A DNA stretch of 64,000 nucleotides from Athripsodes cinereus. Taxonomy: Eukaryota > Arthropoda > Insecta > Trichoptera > Leptoceridae. The translations under genes and the position numbers were made by a program. Of the stretch, positions 45,345 to 56,184 are shown piece by piece. Location: positions 31,189,214 to 31,253,213 of the forward strand of contig OX388313.1 of NCBI GenBank assembly GCA_947579605.1, in the 5' to 3' direction. Below the pieces are notes generated by a model. The model did not search any database. It saw only the letters and a list, made by a program, of their open reading frames with translations, and had not been told where the DNA came from. Within the stretch, counting starts at the first letter, position 1; each line of letters begins with the position of its first letter.

Positions 45345-45485
45345 GTGGTTAGATGGAAGAAATTACTTTATAGTGATAATCTCGCCACTGCACATCGTCC
45401 TAGTTTTTAAAAAATTGTATTATTTTGTTAACACTGTAATGTAATGATGATGTGCAAAAAGAATAAATAAATAAATAAATAAATA
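45345..45485 (+). mobile_element. LINE 3' end, tail family B
   Basis: GTGGTTAGATGGAAGAAATT, hairpin 45362-45377 (ATTACT/AGTGAT, one G-T pair), AATCTCGCCACTGCACATCG, GTAATGATGATGTGCAAAAA and AAAT tail. Orientation opposite to 530-676. Confidence 0.8.
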
Positions 45486-45534
45486 TATGTGAATTGATAT
45501 TGTGTAATAGTATGCTTTTGTACTCTGTCTCATA

Positions 45535-45610
45535 ATTTCAACATGTAAAAGGCTCACGCCGTATATAATTGTAAATAAAATAAATAAATAAATAAAATAA
45601 ATAATAAAAT
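45535..45610 (+). mobile_element. LINE 3' end, tail family C
   Basis: CATGTAAAAGGCTCACGCCG then TATATAATTGTAAAT and AAAT-type tail. Hairpin 45551-45560. It lies just downstream of a family B tail. Confidence 0.7.
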
Positions 45611-45724
45611 GTATAATGTCACCCATCACAGTTCCCAATGTCACTGAACTTGAGTCATCTCATGAGAGCCCTATATGTGCTTCGGCCTTTAGAGATGTAG
45701 CTCTTGCTACAATACAATATGCTA

Positions 45725-45795
45725 TATTTATTTTATTTTATTCATTCTTTACCGTACATTGATTACAAACAATTACTAGAGAATATTGCAAAAAT
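45725..45795 (-). mobile_element. LINE 3' end, tail family A, truncated
   Basis: Minus strand ends GTAATTGTTTGTAATCAATG, TACGGTAAAGAATGAATAAA and AAAT-type units. The hairpin part is missing. Confidence 0.6.
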
Positions 45796-45834
45796 CTGGA
45801 ATTAGTTTTTTCCTTATTCCCGCTATATGACGTG

Positions 45835-45932
45835 GTTAGATGGAAGAAATCATCTATACAATCTCGCCACTGAGTACAATGTCATTTTTTTGTAACTGAT
45901 GATGGGCAAAAATAATGAAATAAATAAATATG
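45835..45932 (+). mobile_element. LINE 3' end, tail family B, diverged
   Basis: GTGGTTAGATGGAAGAAATC, AATCTCGCCACTGAGTACAA, TGATGATGGGCAAAAATAAT and short AAAT tail. The hairpin stem is partly deleted. Confidence 0.65.
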
Positions 45933-46756
45933 CCATGTACTTCAAGCCGGAGTATAATATGTACCATTAAACGTGAGTGACCTATAGTCAAATTTTACGC
46001 AATGAGGGATTTGAGAGAGACGAGAACATAATCCTCGTTAATAATAATGCGTGGAGTGAAACAACAAATAATCTAGCACGGTTCGATCGACACATCGAAT
46101 ATTCACCGATGGAATTCATTCACTAACACGGTGTGATACTGCGAGCCATAATATAATGGTCAGATTGTGAATTGCGCGTAACTTATGGTAGGTACATATT
46201 AAGAATTATTTCAAAGCCTGGAAATCATAAGTAAAACTCGGCTTTTCGGCTTGTATGGAAGCCACGCTAGTGATTACTACCTACATGAAATGTCGTTCAA
46301 GTATGATTGATTCAGTGAGCAAAGATATTTATACCTATATCTTTCAGAATAATATTCTCATTCCAATTCATAGATAATCGTATCTACAAGATTATTTACA
46401 TGATTCAATCTTTATTGAACAACTAAGGAATTACAACTGTGATCAAACTTTCTGTTGAACAAAAGTGATTTTGTTTCTAGATTTGAATGTAATTTGCTTT
46501 GATAATTAAAAAAAAGAATTTAAAATTAATATGTCTGAATAAATACGTTATTTATATAATTTCAAACTATACCTTCCATGAAATTAATTCTAGGTATAAA
46601 TTTTATTGACATGACACACATAAGATTGTTGAATAGAATATTTTGACGTTCACACTTAGTTGAAGAGTTTTTGGCTTGTTTTTATACATTTTTTCCTTTT
46701 AAACTGTTTTTTTGGATAGAGATGATCCCTGAAATGATTTTTTTTTGTGTATCAAA
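45933..46756. other. No gene seen
   Basis: No recognised frame or repeat. Confidence 0.4.
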
Positions 46757-46917
46757 AGATTTATCCGGGTTTTGTTTTAAACCCAAATACAACCTTGTAC
46801 ACCTTTCACAGCAAGCTAAAACCTTGTATCGTGAAAGGAGAGCTTGGCGACACCTGGTATCGAACCGCCAGCCTCATGTACATGATCCCGAGACTTCCGC
46901 CAGGCTAGCGACGAACG
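46757..46917 (-). mobile_element. tRNA-derived SINE S1
   Basis: Minus strand: CGTTCGTCGCTAGCCTGGCG, B box GGTTCGATACCAGGTGTCGC, ACGATACAAGGTTTTAGCTT and AAGGTTGTATTTGGGTTTAA. Diverged relative of the 38.41-kb copy. Confidence 0.8.
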
Positions 46918-47524
46918 ATGTTGATAAAATTAATTTTATTTTGATATATTTTATTAACTAAACAGTTATTAATATTAATTTAAACCGATGAACTCAAATT
47001 AGTCAACAAATTTACTGATAAATTACTATTATATTAGTCCGTAGTTCGTGTGCTTTCAATTTTCATTGTGCAACTGCGATTGATTCATTCAGCATTACGG
47101 TTTGTGCAATTTGTATTGTAATTCGCTTTGGTAATCGATCATCGTTCAATTATCGTTGACCGCTATGGTTGATAGATCAATGTTGAAGCTTAAGTACAGA
47201 ACCTTAGTATCGAATATTACATATATTCATTACATCCATATAGTCTGTTTCTATTTATGTACATAATATAATATTGCGTAGATAACAATATTTTGTACTT
47301 TCATACAGAGTTTGGTTTTTTTATATAAAACTATTTGATTTTATGATGTCTAGTATAAATATTATATTATTAAATCAATCTTTCTGTGACGGCTCGCAAT
47401 CAATCTGTCATTTGATGGGAATTGATAGCGGTATAATGTAAATTATATAGATGGTTACGATATGTACTTAAACATTAAATCTTGCCCCTAAATTAATTAT
47501 GTGAGGAAGTCAATGAAAAGTTTC
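46918..47524. other. No gene seen
   Basis: AT-rich, nothing recognised. Confidence 0.4.
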
Positions 47525-47598
47525 TTATATGCAGCTGATCTGCTGGCTACCCCACTTGTGGGATATGCCGTGATGGTATAGTAGTAGTAGTAGTAGTC
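47525..47598 (+). repeat. Family T repeat, 3' end with (TAG)n
   Basis: TATATGCAGCTGATCTGCTG, GCTACCCCACTTGTGGGATA, TGCCGTGATGG, then TATAG and (TAG)n to about 47597. Confidence 0.8.
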
Positions 47599-47991
47599 AG
47601 TGAAAATATATCAAAACAACTTTTTATTTCATTGCGTAAATCTATAATGGGCAATCGATATAATTATTTAGTTAAATAATTTCAGACAATGACATTTTTC
47701 TAAATCTTCGCCGGGTGTTCCACAGAACAAAGACACCAAAGTCGTCCTAAGTACACCAGCTCCAAATAAATCATAGGTGAACTTTTGAAATTCACCTTAT
47801 TTGAACGAAACCATTGCACGTAGAACCGAGGGAGTCTATTTCTTATACTTTTTGCTTAAAGTTCTCCGAAGAAACCTTCACAATAATTAACGAATAAATT
47901 TCTAAATACATAGATTGAAGCAAAAATAATCCAAAAAATATTTACTTTGAACATGTTTGATATCTTCTAAACACATGTGGTTTTAAAATGT

Positions 47992-48136
47992 TTATTTATT
48001 TATTTTATTCTTCACTGTACATTGGTGTAATTACTACAAATCAATACAAAGCATCATAAAAATATCAGTTATACAATTCAATGTACAGAGGGCGAGTTTA
48101 TTGCTAGAACGCGATGTCTTCCAAAAAACCCAGTTA
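47992..48136 (-). mobile_element. LINE 3' end, tail family A
   Basis: Minus strand: TGGGTTTTTTGGAAGACATC, hairpin 48110-48125 with one mismatched pair, AAACTCGCCCTCTGTACATT, CAATGTACAGTGAAGAATAA and AAAT tail (47992-48006). Confidence 0.75.
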
Positions 48137-48169
48137 TAAAATTAAAATTAAAGAAAAACATATATAAGG

Positions 48170-48174
<5 letters not shown>

Positions 48175-48216
<42 letters not shown>
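48175..48216. repeat. (AT)n microsatellite
   Basis: 42 bases of uninterrupted AT dinucleotide. Confidence 0.95.
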
Positions 48217-48218
<2 letters not shown>

Positions 48219-48604
48219 ACAGAAATAATAGAAATAAAACATATAATGTATGGCTATACGAAAGTACCTACTAGTGATGTAACGAATATTCGCATTCGCA
48301 TTCGCATTCGCGAATATTCGCATATTTCAAAGTATTCGCATTCGCATTCGCATTCGCAAAAAAATATGCGAATGTTTTGCGAATATTATTTTAGTAATAA
48401 AGTATCTGGTCTGTTCCGTGTTGGCCACATTTGTTGTATTGTTTCCTGTGTTCGTTTGCTTGATGATGTTATTATTATTAGGAGAAATATGCATTTGTGG
48501 AGATTTAATTTATATGTTTGTTTTAAGTATTACAACTGCTATGAGTATAGGGCCCTACAATAATTTTATATTCTATTTAAGGAATATTTATATCATACTA
48601 CAAG

Positions 48605-51600
48605 GTGAACCACACTAAAGTATTCTCTCAGAATTTTCGGGGCTTGAAGACTAAGATCGAGGAGTTTAGAGCAAACTTATTTGCAAATAGTTATGATATA
48701 ATTGTTCTGACGGAAGCTTGGCTAAATTGTGGCATATTTGACAACGAACTTTTTCAAAACGAATATACAGTTTACCGCAAGGATAGGGATTTCATGTTGA
48801 GTGGTAAAAGGGATGGAGGTGGGGTCTTAATTGCTGTGGATCGGACACTAGGATATTCATCCACTCTTGTTTGGGATGATACTGGTGAAAGTTTTTTTAC
48901 CAATATTCGTTTTTCATCGGTAACGCATGAAAAAATGCTCACCGCTACTGGGTGTAGTATATGTATATACCGCCTTCTACATCCTTAGATACTTAAAACA
49001 TCTTTTTTTAAAGTATATCTGAACGTTTAATCAGCTATTACGGCAAAACGGATATTTGTCTTATTGGAGATTCCAATATCCCAACAATCCAATGGAAAAA
49101 AGACCCCGATGTTGATTCAATCTTTGTTCCGTATTTTTATTCGTGTCCTGTTGCGCAGTATTTGATAGAATCTATATCTTTTCTCAATATGTTTCAGTCT
49201 AACGGAGTTTATAACAGCAATCAAGTATCTTGGATTTAGTTCTTTCAACTATTTCGTGTTCTGTTACCAGATGTGACTCTCCACTGGTTGGTAAGGATTC
49301 ACACTATCCTTCACTGTTGATAGATTATGAGTTTGAAATTGCTGAGGATTTGTCTCAAAATATGATCCAGAAATTAATATACTTTAAGTCAAACTTTTCG
49401 GAAATAAATTTTGAACTACAAAGTGTTGATTGGGTCAGTGTTTTGGGAAACGGACCGGTGAATAAGATGATTGAATCTTTTTATGGTTATGTTTTGCCAA
49501 TAATTGAGAAGCATACACCTACATATGAAGAGGGTGTCACCTAATAATTTTCCCAAATGGTTCTCTAATAGAATTCTGTTATTGTTTAAGAGAAGTCTAA
49601 GGCTTGGCGTAAGTTGAAGATGAACCGTAATGATTCTGACTACAATTTATTTTTTCAACTAAGAGCTCAGTTGAAGTTGTCGCAGAATCACGATTATAGG
49701 TCTTTTATTAATAACACTGAGAAGTCACTTAAGGGCAATGTCAAGTCTTTCTTTTCATTCGTGAATTCCTTTAAAGAATCTAGAGGCTATCCAAGGGTAA
49801 TGGGTGACGGTGACCAGACTTCGAGCGATCCAGAGGGAATTGCAAACTTGTTTTCGACGTTTTTTGGTTCTGTATTTTCACTGAATAATTTGCATGATTC
49901 TAATACTAAAGAATTGGAAAATATTTTAACTAACTCATGTTTATCCATGGTTAATATCTTGAAATCTGATATTCATAAACGTTTATTAGGTATAGATGAG
50001 ACAAAAGGAGTTGGCCCTGATGGTCTAGCACCAATATATTAAAGAGATGTGTAAGTCATTTAACCAAACCATTGTATCTGACATTTATTAGAACACCTTG
50101 CTGCAGGAGGCAATCTAGACTATGGGACATGGAAAACCCTAAATCGACTGAGATCTGGTGTAGGAAACTGCCGCGACAATAGAGAACGATTGGGCTTCCT
50201 ACAGGACGAATCCGGAGCGTGTGACTGTGGTGCAGCACAGACTATGCCACACTTGTTGGAGTGTCCATTGTGCCCTGTCACTTGCACTATGGAGGATATT
50301 TTTGACGCATCTCCACCTGCTGCGCGTTTTGCGCAGTATTGGAAATCAGTTTGCTGGGTTTTTTCTCTGGGTTTCGACACGATAAATAAATTAGGAGTTT
50401 ACAAGAAGGATGCTTTCCATGCAAATGGAAGATGGCTAGTATTATTCCTTTGCATAAATCTGGCAGCAAATCGGACGTTCGTAACTACAGACCAATTTTA
50501 ATTCTATCACCTATTTCAAAAATATTTGAGGGTATGGTTCGTGAACAAATTACTTTTTTCCTGAAGCCGTATTTTTTTGTAGAGCAGCATGGATTCATGA
50601 GTGGAAGATCGACAGTAACAAATCTGATTTTTTTTCTCAGCTATGGACAATCGTATACAGTTGGATGCCATTTATATCGGCTTTCAAAAGGCATTTGATA
50701 AAGTAGAACATCGACTTTTTTCAACTAAGGTGGATTGACTCATATATTTCTGATAGATTGATGACAGTTAAACTTAACGGTTACTCATCTGGCAGTGTCA
50801 GTGTTACATCTGGTGTCCCTCAGGGGTCTTCTTTGGGTCCTTTACTTTTCACGATATTCATAAACAACATAAAAAAGTGCTTTGACCACTCAGAGCTTCT
50901 ATTATTTGCGGACGATTTAAAAATATACTGTCAAATTCAATTATTGTTTGACTATGAAATGCTTAACGAGGACTTGGAAAGGCTACACGAGTACTGTAAA
51001 AGAAATAACTTGCACTTGAATCTGGAGAAGTGTAATCTGATCTCTTTTACCAAAAATAGAAACAAAATTCGATAAATTTACAATATCCATAATCATGATT
51101 TAAAAGAAGTAAATAAGATTAGAGATTTAGGTGTGGTGTTTGACTCTGAGCTTCACTTTGATGATCACGTGAACAAAATTATCGAAGAGAGCAATAAAAT
51201 ACTGGGATTTATTCTGAGATCTACAAAGTCATTTAGGTTATATGAATCGTATTTGTACTTGTACTTATCGTTGTTTCGCTCCAAGCTGGAGGACTGTTCC
51301 TCTGTATGGAATCCACATTTTAAAAAATATGTCGATCAAGTTGAGAGAACTCAGTCTAAATTCATTCGTTTGGTTAGGAAGAGATTGCATTTATTAAAGA
51401 TTTGCCTAAATTGGAATTGTGAAGAGTTTTGCTGGATGCATGCAACCTGAGAAAAATATGCTTGTCCGAATACGATGTGCCTAATATTTTAGATAGGATT
51501 AACTTTAGAATGCTTCCTTTAACAAGATCTTGTTTTCCGTTCTACATTAAAAAAAAACAAAAACGATTGCAGACTCAAGAAACCCTGTTTATAGAATTTT

Positions 51601-51640
51601 AAAGTGCCAATTACGTCAGGTTTGTGAGAAAGGAGAGTTG
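48605..51640 (+). pseudogene. Jockey-like LINE ORF2 (endonuclease plus RT), multiply broken
   Basis: Six successive frames give one collinear protein. 48605-48988: endonuclease start (FSQNFRGLKTKIEEFR, LTEAW, YRKDRD, GGGVLIAVDR). About 49005-49230: a broken middle with a GDSNIP-type block. 49230-49544: LDLVLS-type end of the endonuclease, using DSHYPSL. 49614-50042: linker ending GIDETKGVGPDGLAPIY, the RT entry motif. 50432-50698: WKMASIIPLHK, NYRPILILSPISKIFEGMV, HGFMSGRSTVTNL. 50758-51075: SGVPQGSSLGPLLF and the catalytic FADD (residues 50-53 of this piece; Jockey-type elements often use FADD). 51133-51450: the thumb. No RNase H. Breaks are single-base frameshifts, stops and a foreign insertion at 50094-50389. 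No ORF1 recognised upstream. It lies inside the TIR element. Confidence 0.85.
50094..50389 (+). mobile_element. Insertion of 'CDCGAAQ' LINE C-terminus
   Basis: A segment foreign to the surrounding LINE: LDYGTWKTLNRLRSGVG, RERLGFLQDESGACDCGAA, QTMPHLLECPLCPV and a short 3' UTR ending GATAAATAAA. The surrounding Jockey-like protein is interrupted after ...TFIRT and resumes at a SLQEGCFPCKWK-like block. ATTAGAA (50087-50093) and ATTAGGA (50390-50396) may be the target duplication. The same family occurs at 28440-28640. Confidence 0.75.
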
Positions 51641-52182
51641 AGGGTAGAATAAGATGAAATAAATATAAAAAAAAATGTATATGTTTGATAAAATGTGAAG
51701 TGTTTGGGATAGTATTAATTTTTAGACTGTTTTTTAAATTTTTGATTTTTCTTTTTTAAGAGTTTTTTTGTATTGTTATTGCATACATTAGTGAAGTGTG
51801 AATGTGTTTGTGCGAATGAATGTATTAGGTATGTGTGCGAAATTGGGTGAGCAGCGATTTGTAATAGGAATGGGTGATTGGATGTATTGTGAATTAATAC
51901 CTATATTATGTGTAAGATTTTCTATAATTGTTTTGTGTGTTATTGCTGAAGTATGCACTGTTTCGATGTAAGACTATTGGAATGTTTTTGTCGCTTACAT
52001 GTTTATATTTATATGTCTTTCATCTGTTGTGTACCATGTAAATGAAGAAACAAATCAGTAATTCGGTGAAAGTACCGGATACTTACCCGGTACATTGTGG
52101 AAAAAGGTACTGCAAGAAAATATTCTTTAAGAAAACCGAGGAGTTTTGGAATATTTCAAATTCCTATACCATTTTCAAGTCA
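51641..52182. other. 3' UTR of the nested LINE and inner part of the TIR element
   Basis: No coding content. The LINE 3' end is probably near 52040 (ACCATGTAAATGAAGAAA), after which sequence belonging to the TIR element resumes; the exact junction is not visible. Confidence 0.4.
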
Positions 52183-52292
52183 ATATTCGCATTCGCATTC
52201 GCATTCGCGAATGTCGGCATGAAATATTCGCATTCGCATTCGCATTCGCGAATATCCAAAATCAGACATTCGTTACATCACTAGCTACCTAC

Positions 52293-53059
52293 CATCTATT
52301 GATACTGTTTCTAACACTTCTTACTACCCATTCTCTTACTGCTTATTTAAAATCTTCCCTTGTTGAGCGCCATATTTGTGCCATAGCACCTCATGAAATC
52401 ATAGTGTTCTTCATAGATATGTATCCAACAAAGAGCACACAATAAAAAGAACCCTGTATATTTACCAGTGTAATTTTTGCATATGAATTCATAAAAAAAG
52501 TAAGAATTACCTGAGGCTAAAGTGAAAAGGTATAATCATTTTTTGGATACAGAAAATTCTAAAAGTACATATGTAATCCGTTTAAATTATATATTGTGAA
52601 AAAAAGGAACGAATACATTTATTTTCTTGAGAAAATCTATATTGCTAAAGACGTTTAAACATATTTTTATTATTTACTATATCTCTACATACATATTTCC
52701 ATGTGTAGCCTCTCTTGTAAGCTTTTATTGATCAGTTTTGTGCTTTAAGCATTGGAAATAATATTATTCATCTCACAGCCTTCAGACATTTTTCAGGTTA
52801 AGCTTTTTCACGAGAAAGAATTTAGATTTGAATCTGAAGTAAGACGAAAAGTATTTTTAGAATTTATAATAAAGTGTGTTTATTTATTTTAATAAATGGC
52901 TTTTTTGTCAAAGGTTACATAATATAATATAGTACACACAATGCAAATATATATTTAAATATATAAAATAAAAATACAGTTAAAGAATTAAAACTCAAAT
53001 AAAAATAGCCTCTACAAACATTAAATTGGTGTTTCTTAAATAAATCCCATTAATATGAG
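52293..53059. other. No gene seen
   Basis: AT-rich, nothing recognised. Confidence 0.4.
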
Positions 53060-53206
53060 TGTCGGCCTCATGAACAAGGGATCCGTGGTTCGATCCCAGG
53101 TGCCGGCAAACTCCCCTTTCACGACACAAGCTTTTAGTTTACTGTGGAAGGTGTATAAGGTTGTATTTGGGTTTATAATAAAAACCAGATATATCTTTTT
53201 TTAATT
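53060..53206 (+). mobile_element. tRNA-derived SINE S1
   Basis: GTCGGCCTCATGAACAAGGG, B box GGTTCGATCCCAGGTGCCGG, ACGACACAAGCTTTTAGTTT, AAGGTGTATAAGGTTGTATT, CAGATATATC followed by a short T run. The first ~25 bases of the head are missing. Confidence 0.8.
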
Positions 53207-53575
53207 AAATATATTTGGTCCTAAATGAACACTGAAAAGACAACCATTAGTATATCAACAACAAACCTAATTGTGAAAGAAAAAACAAATATATGTTTAA
53301 AAAACATAAAAATCTTGAATGATTTCGATTAAAATATGTGTAGGTACCTATGTCATTATTTGTGTCTGGTGTTCGTTGAAACATTGTTGCGTAACACCAT
53401 GCATTTGATGATCATCTGTAGAATATTTTCCATAAATTTTCATATTGTGTCAATATAGTATTTAATTTAAAATGAAAATTTCATATAATGTTAACTTAAC
53501 ATATTTTATTTCTGACGAAAGACGTTATCTTATATCACATATACACCTCATAATATACTATACTATAATATACTT
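53207..53575. other. No gene seen
   Basis: AT-rich, nothing recognised. Confidence 0.4.
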
Positions 53576-53645
53576 TACCATCACGGCATATTCTACAAGT
53601 GGGGTAGCCAGCAGATCAGCTGCATGTAAGAAACATGCAAACAAT
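53576..53645 (-). repeat. Family T repeat, 3' end
   Basis: Minus strand; ACCATCACGGCATATTCTAC, AAGTGGGGTAGCCAGCAGAT, CAGCTGCATGTAAGAAACAT. The rest is absent. Confidence 0.7.
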
Positions 53646-54026
53646 ATAAATATTATAATATGGGGTAGCCACATACAGCGCATAATATAATATGGTATAA
53701 CGTGTTATGATACATGCCTTTACGTAGAATGAATATAATAATATTGTCATGAGGTGTGGGGGTGAGGTTAGCCAACATGCACCTTGCGCTTTGCTCAACA
53801 TCCTATACATAATATTATTAAGTCGACGAATTCTGTATACACTTGCACGTAGAAAATTGCAAAATATAATATGTACACCTACAAGTATTATTATATTTAA
53901 AAGTAAAAGATTTAGAATATACGAGAAAGCGAGGCTTCTTTGAGATCAGATCGGAATACGGGTGGTTTTATATTTTTTTCATTTTGTTTTATTATTTATT
54001 TATATTTGTACCATTATGCTAATTCG

Positions 54027-54175
54027 ACTACTACTGCTACACCATTAGTTTGCCCTTTACGTGGCATGTATCATCGCTGAATTTTAGTTGTTAATTGTCT
54101 TACGAACGCCTGCATTTTACAGGACACTCAAAAACTTACTAAAAAAAGTGGGAGACTTATTCTTTAGCGAAGGCT
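54027..54175 (-). repeat. Family T repeat, internally deleted
   Basis: A CTACTACTGCTAC tail remnant at the left, then ATCGCTGAATTTTAG, TTACGAACGCCTGCATTTTA, CAGGACACTCAAAAACTTAC and GTGGGAGACTTATTCTTTAG; the middle third is missing. Confidence 0.65.
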
Positions 54176-54334
54176 GACAACATAGCTTTAGCAGTTAATA
54201 AAATACGCTTGCGATGTAAACCTGGATATAGTTGCCCTTTTGGAAGTCCAACATTCTCTCAGAGTCTAGTTAATGTCTCGTTTCTTTTTGTCTTCATATA
54301 AAATTCTCTTGGATGTCAACCATCGATTCATCTC

Positions 54335-54490
54335 ATCACGGCATACATATTATCATCCCATTCCATCATATCTAACAGACCAAATGCTTGTCATAAAAAC
54401 ACGTTTCAATAAAGATCAAGACATACAGGGTTGGTAGCATACTTCATCACTGAACATGTTAAATGTCCTAAAACATCTTAAAGTATGGGG
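54335..54490 (-). repeat. Family T repeat, strongly diverged
   Basis: CATCACGGCATACATATT, a TCTAACAGACCAAATGC block, GGGTTGGTAGCATACTTCAT and CACTGAACATGTTAAATGTC are collinear with the family. Confidence 0.5.
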
Positions 54491-54623
54491 CAAAAACAAA
54501 CATCTTCTGTTTGAAACAATTAAAATACTATTTGGACTTTTCTTTCCAAAAAATTATCACCCAACAATTACTAATGGTACCTATGTACACAGTAGGAACA
54601 TCTGACCACTTATTAATATTTTT

Positions 54624-54768
54624 ATTATTTATTTATTCATTCTTTACTGCACATTGATTACAAACAATTACATTAAAAGTAAACATTCAAGTTAGACAGA
54701 ATCAATATACAGAGGGCGAGTTTATCGCGAAGGCGCGATTTGTTCCAACTAACACAATTATTCTCTTT
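54624..54768 (-). mobile_element. LINE 3' end, tail family A
   Basis: Minus strand: GTGTTAGTTGGAACAA, hairpin 54724-54739 (ATCGCG/CGCGAT, six pairs), AAACTCGCCCTCTGTATATT, CAATGTGCAGTAAAGAATGA and AAAT tail. Confidence 0.75.
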
Positions 54769-55344
54769 CCCCCAGGCCTGTCCTGTAGCAGGATCTAGAT
54801 AATAATTTGAAATCTCACTTATTTAATATGAAGCATAGAGTAAAAATGTACACATATTTACCTACATCATATTACATATTATTATTATTATTATTATTAT
54901 ATTACGTTATACATTACTAACATTATGGCATACGAATACAGCCTGCTTAGTGGCCTCACGAATGTGCATGGTTGGTATTGCGGGAGGGTGTTTGCTGAGC
55001 CATATCTTCACTATTATAATATACAGCTTCTCACCTGAAGATTAGCTTCTGACGATGTTTTGCTGAATAAGTAATATTTTGAAATATGCTGAATAAACGC
55101 TTACATATCCATACTTAGGATTTGTTATGCAAAAAAGTTTATGTTATGCAATAAACTTTAAAGAAGTTCAGCTTGAAAACATGTTGGAATGTTTTTAAGC
55201 TTGTTACTTACACTTATATCGTCCGTCTTCTGACTAACAGTCGTTATGTGCTAAAATATAAATTGTTCAAGAGAGCGTTTTTAGTGTTTTGTCGTGCATA
55301 TTTTCGTCTCTCCTAGATATATGATACAGTGTAAATATATCTAC
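54769..55344. other. No gene seen; (ATT)n run
   Basis: An ATT trinucleotide run at about 54878-54902. No other feature recognised. Confidence 0.45.
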
Positions 55345-55602
55345 GCCGTGGAGCACCCGGTAAAGAATTGGTCTCCCACACTTCTCCTTAAGTTTTCGAT
55401 TGTCCTGTAAAAGGCAGGTGTTCGAAAAAATTAAGACATTGTACATCTTAAATTCAGCGATGAGGTTTGCCACCCATCCTGAATGTCTTAATTTTATACT
55501 GGCACGAAGAGGACAGCTTGCATGTTTCTTACATGCAGCTGGTCTGCTGGTTACCCCACTTGTGGGATATGCCGTGATGGTATAGTAGTAGTAGTAGTAG
55601 TA
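55345..55602 (+). repeat. Family T repeat, reference copy
   Basis: The most complete copy, about 258 bases: GCCGTGGAGCACCCGGTAAA, GAATTGGTCTCCCACAC, GATTGTCCTGTAAAAGGCAG, GTGTTCGAAAAAATTAAGAC, AATTCAGCGATGAGGTTTGC, CACCCATCCTGAATGTCTTA, CTGGCACGAAGAGGACAGCT, TACATGCAGCTGGTCTGCTG, CCCCACTTGTGGGATATGCC, GTGATGG and (TAG)n 55582-55602. No polymerase III boxes are evident. A (TAG)n end and 5'-variable copies fit a retroposed element, but no coding match allows a clade. Confidence 0.8.
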
Positions 55603-55884
55603 AATATATTACATTATTTAATTTGCATTCTGATATCTCTCAGAATCATTTTTGTGATGAAATTTTCAGGAATTTGTAGATACGACAACACATTTTATTT
55701 TGAGTAATTCGTAAATACGACAACAAATCAGAAAGCTGTTCCATGATAACGGTAGCAGTTACTGGGGTGATCTTCAATGAGAACATGCAGGGCACATATA
55801 AGTACACATTGGTGATCATAACTCGATTTCGCCGAAAATTTCAGATACGATAATTAGTCAGAAAATGGACGATTTATGTAAGCG

Positions 55885-56045
55885 AAACTAAGACTTGGTT
55901 TAAGAAGGATATAAATGGAATAAATGCTGTGGAGATGCGATTGCTGAGAAGAATGGTTGGTAAAATGTTGCGTGATAGAATTAGAAATGTGGATATTTGG
56001 AGAATATTTGTTGCGATGGTTTAGATATGTGGAGCGAATGGATTG
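55885..56045 (+). mobile_element. 'SAYP' LINE fragment (copy 8)
   Basis: Encodes, with frame changes, KTWFKKDINGINAVEMRLLRR, MVGKMLRDRIRNVDI and a RWFRYVERMD-like end. This is the part upstream of and including the GHVERM block. Confidence 0.65.
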
Positions 56046-56184
56046 ATTTATAGTGTCATTCTCCATCTTAACCAGGTAACTGTTTAAATCTCTTTTATGG
56101 ATCAATCGCAAACAGATTAAGTAAAATCACAAATAGTTTTGCAAATCCGAAGACAGCAAAAACTGAACTTACGTCTGTAGTAAA

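Larger units (their letters stand above)
48272..52284. mobile_element. hAT-like TIR element with ATTCGC-type subterminal repeats, nested LINE inside
   Basis: The ends are 16-base perfect inverted repeats, TAGTGATGTAACGAAT at 48272-48287 and its complement at 52268-52283. Each is followed inwards by two blocks of (CATTCG)n ending in CGCGAATAT (48287-48377 and 52183-52257). TAGTGATG is a plausible hAT terminus, and GTACCTAC (48264-48271) and CTACCTAC (52285-52292) could be an 8-bp target duplication with one change, as expected for hAT. No transposase of this element is present. The interior is almost wholly a Jockey-like LINE, so this is best read as a non-autonomous element of a few hundred bases that later received a LINE. 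Confidence 0.7.
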
